Shown: in pieces, positions 42,712 through 50,959 of the stretch
Position numbering within the stretch: position 1 is the first letter of the stretch
Layout of the letters: every line of letters begins with the position of its first letter
Source of the DNA: SYFT01 sp964471115
GTDB taxonomy: Bacteria; Acidobacteriota; Vicinamibacteria; Vicinamibacterales; SCN-69-37
DNA length: 64,000 bases
Direction of reading: 5' to 3'
NCBI GenBank assembly: GCA_964471115.1
Contig: CAYYFE010000001.1
Coordinates: 186,001-250,000 of the forward strand
Notes under the pieces: generated by a model
The model's input: the letters and a program-made list of their open reading frames with translations, nothing else
The model's database searches: none
What the model was told of the DNA's origin: nothing
Program-made: the position numbers and the translations under genes

Positions 42712-42806
42712 TGGCGAGTAGCGGCAAGTGGCGGCAAGTGGCGGCGGGTGGCGGCAAGTAGCGGCAAGTGGCGGCGAGTGGCGGCGAGGGGCGGCGAGGG
42801 GCGGGC
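42688..42806 (+). repeat. GTGGCGGCAA/GA decamer array, locus 4
   Basis: About twelve decamers begin within the last codons of the TPR-CHAT gene, provide its stop, and run up to the -10 box of the DUF1080 gene. Some units carry GTAGCGGCAA or GGGGCGGCGA. Orientation is the same as at the other three loci. Confidence 0.92.
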
Positions 42807-42807
42807 G

Positions 42808-42813
42808 TAGAAT
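42808..42813 (+). promoter_or_regulatory. -10 element of DUF1080 gene
   Basis: TAGAAT, 6 bases before ATG 42820, directly at the end of the decamer array. A -35 region, if used, would lie inside the repeats. Confidence 0.5.
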
Positions 42814-42819
42814 GCGCAG

Positions 42820-43620
42820 ATGATCCGAGCGCTCGTTCTTGTGGTGGCGACGGTGTGCCTGGCGCCTTCGCCGCAGCCGCAGTGGATTCAACTGTTCAAC
42901 GGGAACGACCTCGGCGGCTGGACGCCGAAGTTCGCGAAACACGACCTCGGCGTGAATCTGCACGACACGTTCCGTGTCGAACAGGGCGTCTTGAAGGTGG
43001 CGTACGACAAGTGGACGACGTTTGACGGTGAGTTCGGGCACCTGTTCCACCAGACGCCGTACTCGCATTACCGCATTGCCGCCGAATACCGGTTCACGGG
43101 CGACCAGATGCCGGCAGCCAAGGGCGTGGGCTGGGCCGTACGCAACAACGGATTCATGCTGCATGCGCAGGATCCGAAGACGATGCTGCGCGATCAGGAT
43201 TTTCCCATTTCAATCGAAGTGCAGTTTCTGGGCGGCCTGGGCCGTGGGCCGCGACCGACGGCCAATCTGTGCACACCCGGCACCCACGTCGTGCTCAATG
43301 GAGCGCTCAGGACGCCGCACTGCACCAATTCCACGTCGCCGACCTTTGATGGTGACCAGTGGGTGCGGGTCGAGGTGCTCGTCCTGGGCGACGTCCTGAT
43401 GCGCCACATCGTCAACGGCGTGACCGTGCTCGAGTACACAAAGCCGCAGATCGGCGGTGGCAATGCGTCGCCGGTGGACCCGGCCGTCAAGATCGACGGG
43501 ACACCGCTCACGTCCGGGTACATCGCGATTCAGTCGGAGACGGCGCCCACCGAGTTCCGGAAGATCGAGTTGCTTCCGCTGGAACACTGCAAGGCGGATC
43601 CCGCCGCCTGCGCGAGGTGA
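42820..43620 (+). CDS. Secreted DUF1080 (3-keto-disaccharide hydrolase-like) protein
   Basis: 266-aa exported protein of the concanavalin-like DUF1080 family, some members of which hydrolyse 3-keto-glucosides made by Gfo/Idh-type or FAD oxidoreductases. Signature parts are IQLFNGNDLGGWTPK at the N-terminus, DTFRVEQGVLKV, HYRIAAEYRF, FPISIEVQFLGG and a C-terminal TSGYIAIQSETAPTEFRKIELLPL. The signal peptide is short (residues 1-17). TAGAAT 6 bases upstream implies leaderless expression. The nearby Gfo/Idh and isomerase genes at 45-50 kb fit a sugar-oxidation and hydrolysis theme, though they are not in the same operon. Confidence 0.88.
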   Translation: MIRALVLVVATVCLAPSPQPQWIQLFNGNDLGGWTPKFAKHDLGVNLHDTFRVEQGVLKVAYDKWTTFDGEFGHLFHQTPYSHYRIAAEYRFTGDQMPAAKGVGWAVRNNGFMLHAQDPKTMLRDQDFPISIEVQFLGGLGRGPRPTANLCTPGTHVVLNGALRTPHCTNSTSPTFDGDQWVRVEVLVLGDVLMRHIVNGVTVLEYTKPQIGGGNASPVDPAVKIDGTPLTSGYIAIQSETAPTEFRKIELLPLEHCKADPAACAR

Positions 43621-43624
43621 CGAG

Positions 43625-44224
43625 ATGGCCCCCGTGATCCCGAATCCGAAGGCCATCCGCAGCTTCGCCACCGCCGCCGCATTCGAAAAGTGGCTGTCGG
43701 TCAATCATCACAAGGCCTCCGAACTGTGGCTGAAGATCCACAAGAAGGACTCGGGTCTGCGGACGGTGACCTATGCCGAGGCGCTGGACGTCGCGCTCTG
43801 TTGGGGCTGGATCGACGGCCTGCGCAAGGCGTACGACGCCACGTCGTTTCTGCAGCGGTTCACGCCCCGCAAGCCGAAGAGTGTCTGGAGCCAGGTCAAT
43901 CGCGATCATGTGGCCCGGCTGATCGACGAAGGACGGATGACGCCTCATGGTCTGAAACAGGTGGAGGCCGCGAAGCGGGATGGCCGATGGGACAACGCGT
44001 ATGCGCCCATCCGCGCGGCCAGCCACGACACGTTGCCCGAGGACCTGTTGGCCGCCATTCGCGCCAATCGGAAGGCGCTCAAGACGTTCAAGACGCTGAG
44101 CAAGATGAACGTGTTTGCGTTGGGCTACCGCACCAATGCCATGAAGACGCCGGCCGGCCGCGCGCGCAAGATCGCCGCGTTGGTCGACATGCTCGCGCGG
44201 GGCGACACCATCGTGCCGCAATGA
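43625..44224 (+). CDS. YdeI/OmpD-associated family protein
   Basis: 199-aa cytoplasmic protein of the YdeI family. Landmarks are AFEKWLSVNHHKASELWLKIHKKDSG, VTYAEALDVALCWGWIDGLRKAYD, FLQRFTPRKPKSVWSQVNRDHVARLIDEGRMTPHGLKQVEAAKRDGRWDNAY, and the terminal GRARKIAALVDMLARG. Family members are associated with bacteriocin or peptide tolerance and stress, with no enzyme activity defined. ATG 43625 lies 4 bases after the DUF1080 stop, so the two are probably co-transcribed. Confidence 0.9.
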   Translation: MAPVIPNPKAIRSFATAAAFEKWLSVNHHKASELWLKIHKKDSGLRTVTYAEALDVALCWGWIDGLRKAYDATSFLQRFTPRKPKSVWSQVNRDHVARLIDEGRMTPHGLKQVEAAKRDGRWDNAYAPIRAASHDTLPEDLLAAIRANRKALKTFKTLSKMNVFALGYRTNAMKTPAGRARKIAALVDMLARGDTIVPQ

Positions 44225-44230
44225 CATAAT
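44225..44230 (+). promoter_or_regulatory. -10 element of DinB-like gene at 44239
   Basis: CATAAT right after the YdeI stop codon, 8 bases before ATG 44239. Leaderless spacing. Confidence 0.45.
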
Positions 44231-44238
44231 GCCGGGCC

Positions 44239-44736
44239 ATGGTCCTCACCAAGTCCGAACTGATTGGTTCCCTGAAGCACGAAGTCCGCATCCTCCTGCA
44301 CCTGATCTCGAAGGTCGATCGCGCGCAGCTCGACTACCGGCCCACCAAGACGCAGCGCACCACGCTGGAGCTGCTCCAGTACCTGTCCATGATGGGGCCG
44401 ACGCTCATTCGCGCCGCCAAGGCCGGCACGTTCGTTCCAGCCGAATGGACGAAGGAAGAAGAGGTCGCGAAGGCCCGTGACTTCGACCAGACGATCAAGG
44501 CCATCGAGGCGCACAATGCGACCTATGTCGAGTTGCTGGGCCCGATGACCGACGAAGAGTTCCGCCAGGAGATCAATCTCTTCGGCCAGCCGACGTCGCG
44601 CGGGTCGTTGATCGTCAACGTCGTGCTGGGCGGATGCGCGGCCTACCGCACGCAGCTGTTCTGCTATCTCAAGGCGTGCGGCCGCGACGAACTCAACACC
44701 GTGAACCTCTGGATGGGCCAGGACGGCAAGATGTAG
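44239..44736 (+). CDS. DinB-fold/DUF1569-like protein
   Basis: 165-aa helical protein with the general DinB/YfiT pattern: an N-terminal helix ELIGSLKHEVRILLHLISKVD, RPTKTQRTTLELLQYLSMMGPTLI, then LIVNVVLGGCAAYRTQLFCYLKACG. The helix 2 and C-terminal metal histidines of the other two DinB proteins are not found at the equivalent places, so metal binding may be lost. Its role is unknown. It has its own CATAAT box and is followed 49 bases later by a second DinB gene in the same direction. Confidence 0.7.
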   Translation: MVLTKSELIGSLKHEVRILLHLISKVDRAQLDYRPTKTQRTTLELLQYLSMMGPTLIRAAKAGTFVPAEWTKEEEVAKARDFDQTIKAIEAHNATYVELLGPMTDEEFRQEINLFGQPTSRGSLIVNVVLGGCAAYRTQLFCYLKACGRDELNTVNLWMGQDGKM

Positions 44737-44772
44737 GCCGATCTGTACCCGTTGGCGGGCGGCGGGGGCGGC

Positions 44773-44778
44773 TAGGAT
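44773..44778 (+). promoter_or_regulatory. -10 element of DinB gene at 44786
   Basis: TAGGAT, 7 bases before ATG 44786. Leaderless spacing. Confidence 0.45.
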
Positions 44779-44785
44779 CGCGGGT

Positions 44786-45316
44786 ATGGACTTTGACCTG
44801 ACGACCGGCATGGCCGTCCTCGAGCGCACGCCTCGCGCCGTGCGCGGCCTGCTCGAGGGCCTTCCGTCTGGCTGGACCGACGCCACCGAAGGCGGCGAGA
44901 CGTGGAGTCCGTACACGGTGATTGGGCACCTCGTGCACTGCGAACGCGAGGACTGGATTCCGCGCGCGCGGATCATCCTTGACCAGGGACCCGACCGGCG
45001 GTTCAGGCCGCTCGATCGGTTCGCCCAGTTCCATGAGAGCCGCGGCAAGTCGCTGTCGGACCTCCTCGACGAGTTCGAGACCCTGCGCGAGCTCAACCTG
45101 CAGACGATGAGGGGGTGGACGCTCGGTGAGGCGCAGCTGTCCCTGACCGGCGACCACCCGGAATTCGGCGCGGTCACCCTGCGGCAGTTGCTCGCCACCT
45201 GGGTGGCCCACGATCTGGGCCACCTGGTGCAGATCTCCAGGGTGATGGCGCGGCAGTACCGGCAGGCCATCGGCCCCTGGGTGAAGTACCTGTCCGTTAT
45301 GCACCAACCGGAATAA
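44786..45316 (+). CDS. DinB family protein
   Basis: 176-aa four-helix-bundle protein of the DinB_2 type. Metal-binding histidines are visible in TVIGHLVHCEREDW and in WVAHDLGHLVQISRVMARQYR near the C-terminus, and GETWSPYTVIGH corresponds to the WS/WT motif of the family. Length is normal. The ORF ends at the TAAACT box of the following Gfo/Idh gene. The substrate is unknown; members act in thiol transfer or detoxification. Confidence 0.88.
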   Translation: MDFDLTTGMAVLERTPRAVRGLLEGLPSGWTDATEGGETWSPYTVIGHLVHCEREDWIPRARIILDQGPDRRFRPLDRFAQFHESRGKSLSDLLDEFETLRELNLQTMRGWTLGEAQLSLTGDHPEFGAVTLRQLLATWVAHDLGHLVQISRVMARQYRQAIGPWVKYLSVMHQPE

Positions 45317-45319
45317 ACT
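45314..45319 (+). promoter_or_regulatory. -10 element of Gfo/Idh gene at 45320
   Basis: TAAACT overlaps the stop of the DinB gene. It is adjacent to GTG 45320 and 6 bases before GTG 45326. By the pattern seen elsewhere, GTG 45326 would be the leaderless start. Confidence 0.4.
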
Positions 45320-46452
45320 GTGCGCGTGCGCACGCTGGGAGTCGGGCTGGTGGGGGTCGGATGGGTGGCCATGCAGCACCTCCAGGCGTTCATGCACAAC
45401 CCGCACGCCCGCGTCGTGGCGCTGTGCGGCCGTGACGAAGGTCGGGCCCGCCGCCGGCTGAAGGACGCCGGTCTCCGCCTGCCCGGCGTCCGGTTCACGA
45501 CGCGCTTCAGTGACCTGCTGCGCGCGCCGGACATCGACATCATCTCGATCGCCACGCCGAATCACCTGCACGCCGATCAGGCCGTGGCCGCCGCGCGCGC
45601 GGGCAAACACATCCTGCTCGAAAAGCCGACGGGGCTCGACGAAGCCGAGCTGACGCGCATCAGTGACGCGGTGCGCGCGTCAGGCGTGCGGACGATCGTG
45701 TCGTTCGAGCTGCACTACAACCCGTACCTGCGCTTCGCGCGCTGGCTGCGTGAGTCCGGCCGGCTGGGCCGGCTGGTGTTCGCCCGGTTCCAGTACCTCT
45801 CCCGCGTCACCGACTGGTACTCGGGCTGGTCGTGGGTGCGCACCCGCAAGAGCGGCCGCAGCCATCTGCTGGCGGCAGGCTGCCACGCCGTCGACGCGTT
45901 GCGCTGGTGCACCGGGCTGGAGGTGGCGAGTGTGTCGGCGTTTGCCACCACGGTGACGAAAGGCTACCAGTGGCCGACGTCGGTGATCGCCAACCTCGAG
46001 ATGAGCGGTCCGTCGGCGCGGCGCGGCCAGCCGGTGCTGGCCCAACTGGTGAGTTCCACCGACCTGCAGCTGCCGTACACGTTCGGCGTCGAGATGATGG
46101 GCGACCGCGCGTCGCTGCGCGACGATCTGATTCTCTGGAACGAACACCCCGTCGACATTGATGACCTGCGGCGCCATTGTCCGTGGCCCGACGTCCGCTT
46201 CGAGCCGGCCCGCACACCGGCCGGCGCAGAGGCCATCCGTATCGTGACGGCGCTGCCGGGATCCGCTGATGTGACTCACCACCCGTTCCAGGGCGAGATC
46301 GACGAACTGGTGTCCTGCATCCTCGACGGCCGCGACACCCATCTCAACGTCGACGATGCCGACCTCACCATGCGGGTGTGTCTGGCTGTGGACCAATCGG
46401 CCGCGCAGGGCGGACGCCGGGTGCGCGTCCGCACGAACAGGAGAACACGACG

Positions 46453-46456
<4 letters not shown>
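45320..46456 (+). CDS. Gfo/Idh/MocA family oxidoreductase
   Basis: 378-aa cytoplasmic NAD(P)-dependent sugar or polyol dehydrogenase. The N-terminal Rossmann fold reads LGVGLVGVGWVAMQHLQAF, IDIISIATPNHLHADQAVAAARAGKHILLEKPTGLDEAE, with the catalytic EKP lysine. The C-terminal alpha/beta domain follows with AAGCHAVDALRW, where the His corresponds to the conserved active-site DxxxH position. No signal peptide is present, unlike the two other Gfo/Idh proteins in the window. Start is GTG 45320 or GTG 45326. ATGA overlap with the following isomerase suggests sequential action on one sugar. Confidence 0.92.
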
Positions 46457-47348
<892 letters not shown>

Positions 47349-47352
<4 letters not shown>

Positions 47353-47409
47353 CGAGGTGTCGAGATGGCGAGGCGTCGAGATGGCGAGATGGCGAGGTGG
47401 CGAGATGAG
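47349..47409 (-). repeat. ATGGCGAG octamer array joining two genes
   Basis: Seven consecutive 8-base units (ATGACGAG, GTGTCGAG, ATGGCGAG, GCGTCGAG, ATGGCGAG twice, GTGGCGAG) followed by ATGAGTAA. The first unit holds the TGA stop of the isomerase gene and the last is the start codon of the next Gfo/Idh gene. This is the reverse complement of the CTCGCCAC family at 6514-6545. Confidence 0.88.
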
Positions 47410-48712
47410 TAACACGAAATCGCGTCGAGACTTCCTGAAGGCGACGGCCGCGGCGGCCGTGGCGGCCGGTGTGGCATCGCGGGACGCCGAGGCGGCCGAA
47501 GATCTGGAGCCGATCCCACAGGCGAAGCCCCGCGCCCCCCTGGGGGCGAATGACGTCGTGAAGGTGGCCATCATCGGCACCGGCGGCATGGGCACCGGAC
47601 ACGCCGAGGCCTTTGCGCGAAATGCGCGCGACGGACGCCCCGTGCGCGTCGAGGCCCTGTGTGACGTCTGCGATCCACGGGTGGCCAACGCGAAGGCCAG
47701 GGTCGAGAAGGTGCAGGGAGGCGCGGAGGTCCCGACGTATCGCCGGTATCAGGACGTGCTGGCGCGGCCCGACATCCACGGCGTCCTCATTGCGACGCCG
47801 GAACACTGGCACGGCCGCCTCGCCGAAGACGCGATCAAGGCCGGCAAGGATGTGTACGTCGAGAAGCCGATGACGCTGAACCTGAAGGATGCCCAGCGGC
47901 TGCGCAAGGTCGCCGACGCCAATCCCCAGGTCATCGTCGTGGTCGGCACCCAGTTCGTGATGACGCCCAGCTACATGGCGGCCGAGAAGCTGATTGCCGA
48001 GGGCGCCATCGGCAAACCCGTGTGGAGCCAGACGTCGTACTGCCGCAACTCCAAGACCGGCGAGTGGACGTATTACGCCATCGATCCGGCCTGGAAGCCC
48101 GGTGACAACCTCGACTGGAACGAGTGGTGCCGGCCGCTGGGCCGGACGACGTGGAATCCCGAGGTGTACGCGCGCTGGCGGCGGTACAAGCGGTACTCGT
48201 CGGGCATCATCGGCGACCTGCTGGTCCACCACATCACCCCCACACTCAAGGCCCTCAACGTCGGCTGGCCCGTGCGCGTCGTCGCCACCGGCGGGCACAT
48301 GGTCGACAAGGCCATGGAGAATCCCGACCAGATCAACATCAACATCGACTTCGAGCACGACCACACGATGGTGGTGGCCGGGTCGACGTGCAACGAGCTG
48401 GGCCTGGAACGAATCATTCGCGGCCACAAGGCCAACCTGTTCGTGGGCGGGCGCAACGCCATCATCCGGCCCGAGCGCATCTGGGCCGATGAGGTGGAGG
48501 AACGCGAAGTCGCGCCTGAGGGCGAAGTGCTGGACGCGCAGGAAATGCTGCGGCGCCACTGGGTCGACTGCATTCGCACGCGTGAGAAGCCGCGCAGCGA
48601 TGTGGAGCTGGGCACCAAGGTCATGGTGATCGTCGACCTCGCGCAGCGCTCGTTCTGGGAGAAGGCCGCGTTCGGGTACGACCCGCGTTCGGGCAAGGTC
48701 CGGAAGCTCTGA
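47405..48712 (+). CDS. TAT-exported Gfo/Idh/MocA family oxidoreductase
   Basis: 435-aa periplasmic oxidoreductase. A TAT signal (KSRRDFLKATAAAAVAAGVA) is followed by a proline-rich spacer and the Rossmann fold VKVAIIGTGGMGTGHAEAF, GVLIATPEHWHGRLAEDAIKAGKDVYVEKPMTL. The C-terminal domain has WKPGDNLDWNEW and SSGIIGDLLVHHITPTLKAL with the active-site DxxVHH-like motif. Bound, non-dissociable NAD(P) is usual for exported members such as glucose-fructose oxidoreductase. Its start codon lies in the octamer array; two other in-frame ATGs upstream in the array are repeats and are not preferred. Confidence 0.92.
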   Translation: MSNTKSRRDFLKATAAAAVAAGVASRDAEAAEDLEPIPQAKPRAPLGANDVVKVAIIGTGGMGTGHAEAFARNARDGRPVRVEALCDVCDPRVANAKARVEKVQGGAEVPTYRRYQDVLARPDIHGVLIATPEHWHGRLAEDAIKAGKDVYVEKPMTLNLKDAQRLRKVADANPQVIVVVGTQFVMTPSYMAAEKLIAEGAIGKPVWSQTSYCRNSKTGEWTYYAIDPAWKPGDNLDWNEWCRPLGRTTWNPEVYARWRRYKRYSSGIIGDLLVHHITPTLKALNVGWPVRVVATGGHMVDKAMENPDQININIDFEHDHTMVVAGSTCNELGLERIIRGHKANLFVGGRNAIIRPERIWADEVEEREVAPEGEVLDAQEMLRRHWVDCIRTREKPRSDVELGTKVMVIVDLAQRSFWEKAAFGYDPRSGKVRKL

Positions 48713-48720
48713 GCACGGCC

Positions 48721-49422
48721 ATGTTGCGGTTGGCGACCGCGGCCATGGGCACGCGGTTCGAACTGGTCCTGCCGGGCGGCGAGCGTGAGGCCGGAGAACT
48801 GGCGATGGCGGAGATCGAAGACTGGCATCGCCGCCTCAGCCGGTTCGCGCCCGACAGCTGGGTGTCACACGTGAACCGGACCGCTTCGGTCGAACCCGTG
48901 CGGTGTGACGAGGAGACCTGGACGCTGCTGCGCGACGCGGTGGCGGTCTGGGCGGCCTCCGGCGGCGCGTTCGACGTCACGCGCGGTGCGGGCGAGTGGC
49001 TGCGTCTGGATGACGCCGCGCGCACCGTCGCATTCGACCGGCCGGGGATGTCACTGGACCTGGGCGGCATCGGCAAGGGCCATGCGATCGACTGCGCCAT
49101 CAGGTGCCTGCGCGACTGCGGCGTGACGTCGGCGTTTCTGCACGGCGGCACCAGCAGCGGGTACGGGCTCGGACTCGATGCCGACGGCCGCCACTGGCGC
49201 GTCAGGGTCAACGATGACGTGGTGCCGCTGAAGGATCTGGCCTTCTCCGTGTCGGATGCCGCCGGGCAGGCCGCCCCCCACATCGTGGCGCCTTCCGGCC
49301 ACCTGCAGCTGGTGGGCCGCGCGTGTGTCACCAACCCGTCCGCCAGGCTTGCCGATGCCTGGAGCACCGCCATCGTCGCGGCGGGTCATAGAGGAACCGT
49401 TGATGAGTCGTTACACGCCTGA
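48721..49422 (+). CDS. apbE: Short ApbE-like FAD:protein FMN transferase
   Basis: 233-aa member of the ApbE family, which attaches FMN covalently to Thr in target flavoproteins. Recognisable parts are AAMGTRFELVLPGG, LSRFAPDSWVSHVN, GGAFDVTRG, the Mg/FAD loop LDLGGIGKGHAID, HGGTSSGYG and ADAWSTAIVAAG. It lacks a signal peptide and is about 80-100 residues shorter than ordinary ApbE proteins, and the usual GGN motif reads GGT. It may be reduced or specialised. It begins 8 bases after one Gfo/Idh gene and overlaps the next by 20 bases. No NqrC/RnfG-type FMN acceptor is in the window. Confidence 0.82.
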   Translation: MLRLATAAMGTRFELVLPGGEREAGELAMAEIEDWHRRLSRFAPDSWVSHVNRTASVEPVRCDEETWTLLRDAVAVWAASGGAFDVTRGAGEWLRLDDAARTVAFDRPGMSLDLGGIGKGHAIDCAIRCLRDCGVTSAFLHGGTSSGYGLGLDADGRHWRVRVNDDVVPLKDLAFSVSDAAGQAAPHIVAPSGHLQLVGRACVTNPSARLADAWSTAIVAAGHRGTVDESLHA

Positions 49423-50623
49423 CCGGCGATCGTTCATTACCCACACGGCCGGCGCGCTGGCCGGATTGTCACTCGTGCCCGACGCCGCCGACCTGCTGCC
49501 CCGGCTGGGGTCGTCGCAGGCGGTCAAGGTCGCGGTCATCGGTTGCGGCCGTCAGGGCCGGGCGATCCTCGCCGAGCTGCAGAAGATTCCCCAGGTTGAG
49601 ATTGCGGCCTTGTGCGACGTCCTCGAGACACGGCTGAACCTGGCAAAACAGCGTGCGGGGGCGGCCGAACATTTCACCGACCATCGCACCCTGCTCGACA
49701 ATCGGCCGGACGTGACGGCCATCGTCGTCGCCACGCCGACGCATCAGCATCGCTCCATCGTCGAGGCCGCCCTGGCGGCCGGCCGGCACGTGTACTGCGA
49801 GTCGCCGCTGGCCGCGACGGTGGAAGACACCGAGGCGATGGCGGCCGCGGCGTCCCAGGCCAGGACCATCTGTCAGGCCGGATATCAGGCGCGGTCCAAT
49901 CCGACCTATCGCCGCGCGCAGCCGCTGGTCCGGACGGAGCTGCGCGAGTTGATCTCGATGAGCGCGCAGTTCCATCGCAAGACGTCCTGGCGGTTCCCGG
50001 CCAGCACGGGTGAAGCAGACGCGCAGGCCAACTGGCGGCTCGACCCTGCCGTGTCCACCGGGTTGGCCGGTGAAGTCGGGTCGCAGCAGTTCGACGTGTT
50101 CCTCTGGTGCAGGGGAGCGAGGCCGGAACGGATTGTGGGCCGCGGAGGCGTGAAGCACCATCGCGATGGCCGAACGGTTGCTGACACCATCGACCTCGAT
50201 CTCGCCTGGGCCGACGGTGTGGTCCTCAGGTACAGCGCCACGCTCGCCAACTCGTACGGGGGACAGTACGAAGTCATCAACGGCATCAACGGGTCGATTC
50301 GGCTGGCGTGGACCCACGGCTGGTTGTTCAAGGAGCCTGATGCGCCCACCCAGGGCTGGGAGGTGTACGCCACCCGTCAGCAGATCTTCGACGAAGAAGG
50401 CATCGTGCTGATCGCCAACGCGACGCAGTTGGCGGCGCAGGGGCAACTGCAGGCGGGTGTGGGCCTGCCGCATCCGTCGTTGTATTACTCGCTGATGGAC
50501 TTCCTGCGCAGCGTGACCGAAAACGCGCCGGTTGCGTGTTCGATGCAGGACGGCGCGCACGCGACGATCGTCGGCATCAGGGCGAACGAAGCCATCACGA
50601 CGGGGAGGGAGATCCGACTGTAG
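49403..50623 (+). CDS. TAT-exported Gfo/Idh/MocA family oxidoreductase
   Basis: 406-aa oxidoreductase with a twin-arginine-like leader (DRRSFITHTAGALAGLSLVP). The nucleotide-binding fold is VKVAVIGCGRQGRAILAEL, then AIVVATPTHQHRSIVEAALAAGRHVYCESPLA. Here the usual EKP becomes ESP, so the conserved catalytic lysine is replaced by serine. The C-terminal domain has AGEVGSQQFDVFLW in place of the GGG...DxxxH motif. The loss of these residues suggests altered catalysis or a binding role. The start codon overlaps the ApbE gene by 20 bases in another frame. The gene is followed by an octamer array and the lysine-operon leader. Confidence 0.88.
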   Translation: MSRYTPDRRSFITHTAGALAGLSLVPDAADLLPRLGSSQAVKVAVIGCGRQGRAILAELQKIPQVEIAALCDVLETRLNLAKQRAGAAEHFTDHRTLLDNRPDVTAIVVATPTHQHRSIVEAALAAGRHVYCESPLAATVEDTEAMAAAASQARTICQAGYQARSNPTYRRAQPLVRTELRELISMSAQFHRKTSWRFPASTGEADAQANWRLDPAVSTGLAGEVGSQQFDVFLWCRGARPERIVGRGGVKHHRDGRTVADTIDLDLAWADGVVLRYSATLANSYGGQYEVINGINGSIRLAWTHGWLFKEPDAPTQGWEVYATRQQIFDEEGIVLIANATQLAAQGQLQAGVGLPHPSLYYSLMDFLRSVTENAPVACSMQDGAHATIVGIRANEAITTGREIRL

Positions 50624-50624
50624 G

Positions 50625-50712
50625 TTGGGTTCGTGGGCTCGTGGGCTCGTGGGCTCGTGGGCTCGTGGGTTCGTGGGCGCGTGGGCGCGTGGGCTCGTGG
50701 GCGCGTGGGCTC
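50625..50712 (+). repeat. GTGGGCTC octamer array
   Basis: Eleven 8-base units (GTGGGCTC, GTGGGTTC, GTGGGCGC variants) start right after the Gfo/Idh stop codon and end about 50 bases before the lysine-operon leader promoter. With 50713-50762 this fills the first part of the 336-base gap before asd. Confidence 0.9.
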
Positions 50713-50762
50713 GCCCCGCCGAAGCTGCACGCGGAGCGTGCGTTCAGCGGCGGCGGGTGTGG

Positions 50763-50768
50763 TATGCT
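50763..50768 (+). promoter_or_regulatory. -10 element of the asd leader transcript
   Basis: TATGCT, 10 bases before the ATG of a 29-codon leader ORF. No good -35 box is seen. Confidence 0.35.
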
Positions 50769-50778
50769 CTCCGCCGAC

Positions 50779-50868
50779 ATGTTCGCCAAGCGCATGCAGT
50801 TCAAGACCAAGCGGGCCTCGCACAAGCGAGTCCCGCGCGCGCATTGGCGGACGCAACCACAAGCCTGA
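50779..50868 (+). CDS. Putative Lys-rich leader peptide of the lysine operon
   Basis: 29-codon ORF starting MFAKRMQFKTKRASHKRV, with four Lys codons (all AAG) and six Arg codons in the first 18 residues. It begins about where transcription from TATGCT should start. Its codons 12-20 form a hairpin (GCGGGCCTCGC, loop ACAA, GCGAGTCCCGC at 50811-50836). An intrinsic terminator follows 45 bases after its stop and lies before asd. This is the layout of an amino-acid attenuator in front of a lysine pathway. The peptide itself has no known homologue that I recognise; the coding call is inference. Confidence 0.4.
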   Translation: MFAKRMQFKTKRASHKRVPRAHWRTQPQA

Positions 50869-50912
50869 CGACCAGCGACAGCTGACATCGATTCGGCAGA
50901 GGGAAGTTCAAA

Positions 50913-50946
50913 CCCGCTGATGCGCACCGCGCACAGCGGGTTTTTT
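50913..50946 (+). terminator. Intrinsic terminator/attenuator before asd
   Basis: Stem CCCGCTG-A-TGCGC, loop ACC, GCGCA-CAGCGGG (12 base pairs with one bulged A), followed by six T. It lies 14 bases upstream of the asd ATG, so transcripts must pass it to reach the operon. It is the strongest terminator seen in the window and is placed as an attenuator rather than at a gene end. Confidence 0.8.
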
Positions 50947-50959
50947 GTTGGAGCGGCGA

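Noticed and set aside
50763..50946. Classical lysine riboswitch before asd
   Set aside because: The region is short and lacks the multi-helix arrangement I would expect; the peptide plus terminator layout explains it better, though only a covariance search can settle it.
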